Positions 58,191 to 64,000 of a stretch of DNA of 64,000 nucleotides are shown in pieces. This stretch comes from Rapana venosa (taxonomy: Eukaryota > Mollusca > Gastropoda > Neogastropoda > Muricidae). Each line of letters starts with the position of its first letter. Position 1 is the first letter of the stretch. The stretch covers positions 18,946,059 through 19,010,058 of the forward strand of contig CM054167.1 in assembly GCA_028751875.1 (NCBI GenBank), in the 5' to 3' direction. Under the pieces are notes generated by a model. That model saw only the letters and a program-made list of their open reading frames with translations. It made no database searches and was not told where the DNA came from. The position numbers were made by a program, and so were the translations under genes.

Positions 58191-58385
58191 AAGAGAGAGA
58201 GAGAGAGAGAGGAGAGGGGGAGAGAGAGGGGTGAGGGAGAGAGAGAGAGAGAAACAGACAGACAGACAGATAGAAAGACAGACAGACAGCATGCATGTGT
58301 ATATATTATGTGTTTGCCACAAGTCACTTATCTGTGTGTAAGTCGCGCGTGTTTTTGTTCACGCGCGCGCACGTGCACGCGCAAA
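57810..58385. repeat. GT/GA tracts in two related ~240-base blocks
   Basis: tacatcgaatataa-gcattt followed by a GT run and a GA run occurs twice (57835-58030 and 58102-58260), so this is a local tandem duplication. A CGCG-rich piece at 58345-58385 ends it. Confidence 0.75.
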
Positions 58386-58969
58386 CGCATGTTGATTGAT
58401 TGATGGATTGATTAATTGTGCTTTATTTGATCATACTTATGTTTATACAGTTGATTGATTGATTGATTAATTGTGCTTTATTTAATCATACTTATGTTTA
58501 TACAGTTGATTGATTGTGCTTTATTCTATTATACTTATGTTTATACAGTTGATTGTGCTTTATTTTATCATACTTATGTTTATACAGTTGATTGATTGAT
58601 TGATTGATTGTGCTTTATTCTATCATACTTGTGTTTATACAGTTGATTGATTGATTGATTGTGCTTTATTTTATCATACTTGTGTTTATACAGTTGATTG
58701 ATTGATTGATTGATTGATTGTGCTTTATTCTATCATACTTATGTTTTATACAGTTGATTGATTGATTGATTGATTGTGCTTTTTTCTATCATACTTATGT
58801 TTTATACAGTTGATTGATTGATTGATTGTGCTTTTATTCTATCATACTTATGTTTTATACAGTTGATTGATTGATTGATTGATTGATTGTGCTTTTTTCT
58901 ATCATACTTATGTTTTATACAGTTGATTGATTGATTGTGCTTTATTCTATCATACCTATGTTGATACAG
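58386..58969 (+). repeat. Minisatellite of splice-acceptor-like units before SLC5 exon 2
   Basis: Ten ~40-60-base units: (TTGA)n TTGTGCTTTATTCTATCATA then CTTATGTTTATACAG. Each ends in a T-rich tract and ATACAG at 58450, 58505, 58548, 58590, 58640, 58693, 58753, 58809, 58862 and 58922 (approximate). The exon's own acceptor (ttctatcatacctatgttgatacag, split) is the last, slightly altered unit. Confidence 0.85.
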
Positions 58970-59041
58970 TCCTCCTGCACGACCAACACGGGCAGTGTAC
59001 GAGGGTACTTCATGGCAGGGCGAAACATGTGGTGGGCACCT
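58970..59041 (+). CDS. SLC5 (SGLT-type) cotransporter, exon 2
   Basis: Between tgttgatacag and the donor gtgagt, 72 bases (24 codons, phase 0 at both ends) read SSCTTNTGSVRGYFMAGRNM then WWAP. SGLT/SLC5 proteins have 'R.NRGTV.GYFLAGRSM.WWPVGAS' at this place, the cytoplasmic/substrate-gate region between helices 1 and 2, including the SLC5 signature GYFLAGR. Joined to exon 3 it gives the expected WWAP-IGAS. Intact frame and splice sites. Confidence 0.88.
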
Positions 59042-59105
59042 GTGAGTAACTTACCTCTGCTGGTAGAATTAGGCCTGCTAGTATTGCTTCTGCTGTTTCT
59101 GTTGC

Positions 59106-59138
<33 letters not shown>

Positions 59139-59216
59139 ACCTGCACCTGGTAGCATTAGGCCTGCTAGTATTGCTTCTGCTGTTTCTGTTGCTGTTGTTG
59201 TTGTTGGTGTTGTTGT

Positions 59217-59257
<41 letters not shown>

Positions 59258-59577
59258 AAAAAAACAACTATGATTGCTGCTGTTACTGATGCTATGAAAA
59301 AAACCAGCCAAACAAACAAACAAACTGCGATTGCTGCTGCTGCTGTTAAAAAAACCACAACAAAATCCAAAACAACTATGATTGCTGCTGCTGCTGCTGC
59401 TGCTAAAAAAAAAAAAAAAAAAAAAAAAAACACCAACAAAAACCAAAACAACTATGATCGCTGCTGTGGCCGCTGCTGCTGTAAAAACTGCTTTCATTGC
59501 TGCCGTTGCTGCTGTAAAAACTGCTTTCATTGCTGCTGTAAAAACTGCTTTCATTGCTGCTGTAAATACTGCTTTCA

Positions 59578-59617
<40 letters not shown>

Positions 59618-59842
59618 AAAAACTGCTTTCATTTCTTCTGTAAATACTGCTTTCATTGCTGCTGCTGCTGCTGTAAAAACTGCTTTCATTGCTGCTGCTG
59701 CTGCTGTAAAAACTGCTTTCATTGCTGCTGCTGCTGCTGTAAAAACTGCTTTCATTGCTGCTGCTGTAAAAACTGCTTTCATTGCTGCTGCTGTAAAAAC
59801 TGCTTTCATTGCTGCTGCTGCTGCTATAAAAACTGCTTTCAT

Positions 59843-59874
<32 letters not shown>

Positions 59875-61749
59875 TAAAAACTGCTTTCATTGCTGCTGTT
59901 GCTGCTGCTGTAAAAACTGCTTTCATTGGTGCTGCTGTAAAAACTGCTTTCATTGATGCTGTTGCTGCTGCTGTAAAAACTGCTTTCACTGCTGCTGTTG
60001 CTGCTGTAAAAACTGCTTTCATTGATGCTGTTGCTGCTGCTGTAAAACTGCTTTCGTTGCTGCTGCTGTAAAAACTGCTTTCATTGATGCTGTTGCTGCT
60101 GTAAGAAGTGCTTTCATTGTTGCTTCTACTTCTGTAAGAACTGCTTTCATTGCTGCCGTTGCTGTTGCTGCTGTAAAAACTGCTTTCATTGCTGCTGTTG
60201 CTGCTGCTGTAAAAACTGCTTTCATTGCTGCTGTGAAAACTGCTTTCATTGCTGCTGCTGCTGCTGCTGCTACAAAAACTGCTTTCATTGCTTCTGCTGC
60301 TGCTGTAAAATCTGCTTTCATTGCTTCTGCTGCTATAAAAACTGCTTTCATTGTTGCTGCTGCTGCTGTAAAAACTGCTTTCATTGCTGCTGCTGCTATA
60401 AAAACTGCTTTCATTGTTGCTGCTGCTGCTGTAAAAACTGCTTTCATTGCTACTGCTGTTGCTGCTGCTGTAAAAACTGCTTTCATTGTTGCTGCTTCTG
60501 CTGCTGTAAAAACTGATTTCATTGTTGCTGCTTCTGCTGCTGTAAAAACTGATTTCATTGTTGCTGCTGCTTCTGTATGAACTGCTTTCATTGTTGCTGC
60601 TGCTTCTGTAAGAACTGCTTTCATTGTTGCTGCTGCTGTAAAAACTGCTTTCATTGCTGCTGGTGCTGTAAAAACTGCTTTCATTGTTGCTGCTGCTGTA
60701 AAAACTGCTTTCATTGCTGCTGCTGTAAAAACTGCTTTCATTGCTGCTGCTGCTGCTGTAAAAACTGCTTTCATTGCTGCTGTTGCTGCTGTAAAAACTG
60801 CTTTCATTGCTGCTGTTGCTGCTGTAAAAACTGCTTTCATTGCTGCTGCTGCTGCTGTAAGAACTGCTTTCATTGCTGCTGCTGTAAAAACTGCTTTCAT
60901 TGCTGCTGCTGTAAAAACTGCTTTCATTGCTGCTGCTGCTGCTGCTGCTGTAAAAACTGCTTTCATTGCTGCTGCTGCTTCTGTAAGAACTGCTTTCATT
61001 GTTGCTGCTGCTGTAAAAACTGCTTTCATTGTTGCTGCTGCTGTATAAACTGCTTTCATTGCTGCTGCTGCTTCTGTAAGAACTGCTTTCATTGTTGCTG
61101 CTGCTGTAAAAACTGCTTTCATTGCTGCTGCTGTAAAAAACTGCTTTCATTGTTGCTGCTGCTGTATAAACTGCTTTCATTGCTGCTGCTGCTTCTGTAA
61201 GAACTGCTTTCATTGTTGCTGCTGCTGCTTTCATTGCCGCTGTTACTGTGTTGCTGCTGTAAAACCTGCTGTGATTCCTGCTATTGCTGCTGCTGCTGCT
61301 TCTGCTGTTTCCTTGGCTGCTGCTGTAAAAACTGTGATTGCTGCTGCTGCTGTTGCTACCTCTGCTGCTGTTGCTGCCGCTGCTGCTGTTGCTGCTGCTG
61401 CCAACACACGTATATAGAGCTACTACTATTACTAGTTATGCTGCTGCTGCCAACACGTACAATACTACTACCACTACTGCTGCTGCTGCCGCTGCTGCTG
61501 CTGTTGCTTATACTAGTGTGCGCTTCTGCTACCAAAATATGCTGCTGCTGCTGCTAATGCTGCTACAGCTGCTGCTGTTACTACTGTGGCCACTAGTATT
61601 CTGCGGCTGCTACTACTGCTGCTATTACTACTGCTTCTGCTGCTACTACTATTTCTACTGCTACTATGATTACTACTGCTACTATGATTACTACTGCTAC
61701 TACTTTTGCTGCTGCTGCTGCTACTACTACTACTTCTACTATTACTACA

Positions 61750-61780
<31 letters not shown>

Positions 61781-62110
61781 TCTTCTTTTTCTTCTTCTTC
61801 TTCTTCTGATACAACTTATAGCGACAGTAACAACTCAATATCATCTTCATCAACATCATAATTGTCTTTGTCTTTGTCATTTTCAACATCATCAACATCA
61901 CAATTGTTACCATCATCATCATCACGCATACTGTGTGTGTGTGTGTGTATGTGTGTGTGTACATGCATACACGTGTGCTCTTGTGCGTGCTCTTATACGC
62001 GCGCATGTGTGTGTGTGTGTGTGTGTCTGTGTGTGCGTGCGCACGAGCACGCGCATGCTCTTGTGCGTGCGCGCGCGCGTGTGCGCTGTGTGTATGTGTG
62101 TCCGTTCCAG
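59042..62110. repeat. Intron 2 of the SLC5 gene, almost wholly simple sequence
   Basis: 3.07 kb. In order: a ~90-base duplicated segment (aggcctgctagtattgcttc at ~59070 and ~59159) with TTG runs; CTG and A runs; the CTG minisatellite 59465-61235; CTG/ACT tracts to ~61785; CTT and ATC runs; GT/GC alternating DNA 61930-62100. Confidence 0.9.
59465..61235. repeat. CTG minisatellite, ~54 units of core TAAAAACTGCTTTCATTG
   Basis: An 18-base core alternates with 2-10 CTG triplets, so nearly all spacings are multiples of three (24, 27, 30, 33, 36, 39). This keeps two frames open per strand for long distances, including a 669-codon minus frame (59225-61234). The peptides are repeats such as AAAMKAVFTAAA (minus) or CCKNCFHCCC (plus). 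It lies inside an intron and has no initiator context or conserved domain; not called as a gene. A rare G or C replaces a core base (GTAAGAACTG, GTATAAACTG). Confidence 0.9.
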
Positions 62111-62215
62111 ATCGGCGCATCCATCTTTGCCACGAACGTGGGCAGCCATTTCTTCATCGGCATGGCAGGACAGGCAGCAGCATCAGGAGTGGCTGTAGTC
62201 ATCTATGAGTGGCAC
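62111..62215 (+). CDS. SLC5 (SGLT-type) cotransporter, exon 3
   Basis: Acceptor gtgtccgttccag; 105 bases (35 codons) read IGASIFATNVGSHFFIGMAG then QAAASGVAVVIYEWH, donor gtgaga. SGLT family: '[36 protein letters not shown]', the helix 2-3 region lining the Na+ and sugar path. SIFATNVGS carries the conserved Ser/Asn positions; HFFIGMAG replaces GHFVGLAG. Frame intact; phase 0 both ends. The next exon (ending near TKIS) is not in the window. Confidence 0.9.
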
Positions 62216-62264
62216 GTGAGACTCGTAGCACTTGTCTTGTCTATCACAGACAGCCTGGGCGGCT

Positions 62265-62670
62265 GAGCGGGGTTACACGTTGGACGCTTGATTGAAGTGT
62301 TACCCCGTGGGGGTGGGGATGCCGGGGGTCTGTCAATATAAACAGCATCCCCACTTTTTCATGTGCTAGGAATTCCCTCTTTTCCATCCCTCTTTTTGTT
62401 TCTGCCTTGTTCCTTCCATCTTGTTCTTTTTTTCCTTGTTTCTGCCATGTTCCTTTTCTTCCTGTCATCTCCTTCTTGTCTATTTCGCGCCTTCTTGGTC
62501 CATTCTCCTGCCCTTTTTGTCCCCAGAAAGACTTTAAAAATACTCTTCTCCCCCACGCCGAATCAGATGCGCTGGGCCTGACTTGTCAGGCGCTTAATGG
62601 CAGTTCAACGCGTTTTCATTCATATGACAGACAACGATAGTAGCTTGTCGGAGCGTTCGACGAAGAAGAA
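62265..62670 (-). mobile_element. R6 element, most complete copy
   Basis: On minus it runs from cgttgtctgtcatatgaatg through gttaagcgcctgac-like sequence, aaagtctttctggggac and gagggaattcctagcac to a GC-rich end (gatgccgggggtctgtc on plus at ~62320). About 400 bases, no coding frame. Class unknown. Confidence 0.65.
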
Positions 62671-62749
62671 GAAGATTGAAGGGTTGCACGTTGAAGATCC
62701 ACATGAAGGAGTAGATTAGGGAAAAAAATTCTTCGGAGTCACTATTCTG

Positions 62750-62901
62750 TGCGGAGGGAGACTCCAGTCGCCTTCGGACGAGATCTCTCAAGCCGTTGCT
62801 GTCGGCCTGTTTCTGCTTCCACTCAAGGGAATGCCACCCCTGACAAAGAACTGATCAGAGAAGACGCACGAATCACTTGCAGAGATCTTCAAGACATTCT
62901 T
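62750..62901 (+). mobile_element. Mariner-like transposase, upstream part
   Basis: Reads ...KELIREDARITCRDLQDIL, resembling the DNA-binding helix-turn-helix region of mariner transposases (family: 'D.RITCREIA..LGIS.GSV..IL'). It stops at the long SINE insertion and resumes at 63764. Frameshifts upstream. Confidence 0.7.
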
Positions 62902-63763
62902 TTGTTGTTTTTTTGCTGCCTCATCTTCTGTGACGTCCCCTGTCCTGCTGTTCCCACGCCGCTCATTCCAGTCCCCCCACCACAACCATACCCAGATTTG
63001 TTATGTCTCACCTTCAGAGTCGGAGGTCCACAGGGAGCCCATCACTATCAGGCCGCCATGAGGCCACCAGCCAGAGGGACCCTGCACTTCCGCTGGGTCA
63101 CTTTGGCGGTGTTCAGTGGTGTCTGTTCTGAGCTAACATACGCAGGACACCACCTACTAAGCCCCCTACTAACGACAGTATTAGCTCAGTCGCGGAGCCA
63201 GACTGAGTGAGTTGCCCACCCGAGGTGGCAACCACCACAACGTCCCTCCAGCGACCGTCCCCCGCGAACCTCCAACCCCAAAGACTTTGACACAAACTCA
63301 CCACAGGCACAGAAGTGTATGGGCAAACTGAATCTGAGGTCACCATGAGACCAGAGTAACTGGGACCACCGAATCAGAGGCAATTTTGTTTTTATTGCAT
63401 GATGATCAATGACAATGAGGATGACGTAATGATGCTGCTGTGGAAGTGCATATGCTTTGAGACTACTTGACAGGGTTGTACTCTACGCTTACTATCATAA
63501 TATATCCCGCGTCAACCGGGCCCAAGAGATACAGACACCTGCAGTGTTGGTCAGGTAATTTGAGCAACACTCTTAAACTCGCATCCGTTAAGTGGATGAA
63601 GCTCGACTGTGTGGTCCCAGTCTTCCCACTGAGCCCACATCACACTCACTCTGGGTAGGAGCCGGCCGGAGTCCGAAAAATCCCTATGACTCTTATGGGA
63701 ATCGAACCCGCGACCTTCCAGTCCGTAACCCAAGGCGCTAACCACTGCGCCATGGCGGCTGGT
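62902..63763 (-). mobile_element. Long tRNA-headed element (R1) inside mariner
   Basis: Minus strand. Head aaccagccgccatggcgcag with B box gcgggttcgattccc; 3' end gaggcagcaaaaaa. A 14-base target-site duplication, TTCAAGACATTCTT, at 62888-62901 and 63764-63777 fixes both ends: 862 bases. The body matches 31468-32394. Confidence 0.88.
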
Positions 63764-64000
63764 TTCAAGACATTCTTGGAGTTGGCAGGTCTGCCTTGAA
63801 TGAGATCTTACACCGTCTGCTAGGTGTGTGCCACATCAGCGGACTGAAGATCAGAAGGGGATAGGTTGCAGTGGTGCTTGACTATGCTCGAGAATACGAC
63901 AGTGGACACGCAAACTCAATGTGGAACATCGTAAGTGGTGATGAAACCTGGGTGTACCAGTTTGAACCTGAAAGGAAGGCCCAGTCGTCGGTCTGGCGCT
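63764..64000 (+). mobile_element. Mariner-like transposase, downstream part, cut by window end
   Basis: In slightly shifting frames: DILGVGRSALNEILHRLLGV, then DQKR-like sequence, then NSMWNIVSGDETWVYQFEPE and RKAQSSVW. GDETWV(Y/H) holds the first catalytic Asp of mariner DD34D transposases. At least one frameshift and a stop (cggactgaagatc) show a dead copy. Confidence 0.8.

Larger units (their letters stand above)
57790..64000 (+). repeat. Segment D2, clean copy; continues beyond the window
   Basis: Reference copy of the D duplication. Carries SLC5 exons 2 and 3 in frame. Confidence 0.85.

Noticed and set aside
58386..58969. Regular repeat array considered as CRISPR
   Set aside because: Units are contiguous with no unique spacers, variable in length, and sit in a eukaryotic intron.
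59225..61234. 669-codon minus-strand open frame
   Set aside because: Entirely the CTG minisatellite within an SLC5 intron; the frame is kept by unit lengths of 18+3n, other frames are open too, and there is no domain.

Overview
This looks like a piece of an animal nuclear genome assembled from noisy long reads. It has spliced exons with GT/AG borders, long introns, tRNA-derived SINEs, LINE and mariner fragments, long GT, GA and CTG tracts, and one 500-base run of N. The mix of SINEs and LINE tails suggests a mollusc, probably a gastropod. That is an inference; no species-level marker is visible. There are no bacterial operons, promoters or CRISPR arrays, and almost all long open frames are accidents of low-complexity DNA.

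Layout. 1-405 is a repeat whose first ~315 bases recur at 16331. 416-8760 (A1) is a damaged copy of 28428-36511 (A2). 8760-18500 is single-copy DNA holding LINE remains, SINEs and two exons of an SLC5 (SGLT-type) sodium/solute cotransporter (15071 and 17715). 18501-19000 is a scaffold gap. From about 20146 a 16.4-kb block (20146-36511) is followed head-to-tail by a partial second copy (36512-46222), which breaks off in a GT tract. The block carries three candidate exons of one or more unidentified genes: a terminal exon (clean at 40774), an internal exon (27938 and 44303) and another terminal exon (clean at 29038). 46225-48490 is simple sequence ending in C and G runs that look artefactual. 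50240-56110 (D1) is a badly degraded copy of 57790-64000 (D2). D2 carries SLC5 exon 2 (58970) and exon 3 (62111) around a 3-kb intron made almost wholly of CTG-based repeats, then a mariner transposase fragment split by a 0.86-kb SINE-like element.

The SLC5 exons are the only genes I can name. Joined in protein order (N-terminal segment, exon 2, exon 3, the MYAG exon) they read as the first third of an SGLT-like transporter. On the DNA the MYAG exon lies before exons 2 and 3, so there are either two SLC5 genes or a misassembly around the gap.

The most interesting observations are repeat structures. In two places an intronic minisatellite is built from the 3' splice site next to it, which puts a row of decoy acceptors in front of an exon. 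One SINE family joins a tRNA-like head to a stretch resembling the 5S rRNA internal promoter. An unusually long (~0.86-0.93 kb) tRNA-headed element is bounded by clear target-site duplications. I see no undescribed multi-gene system.
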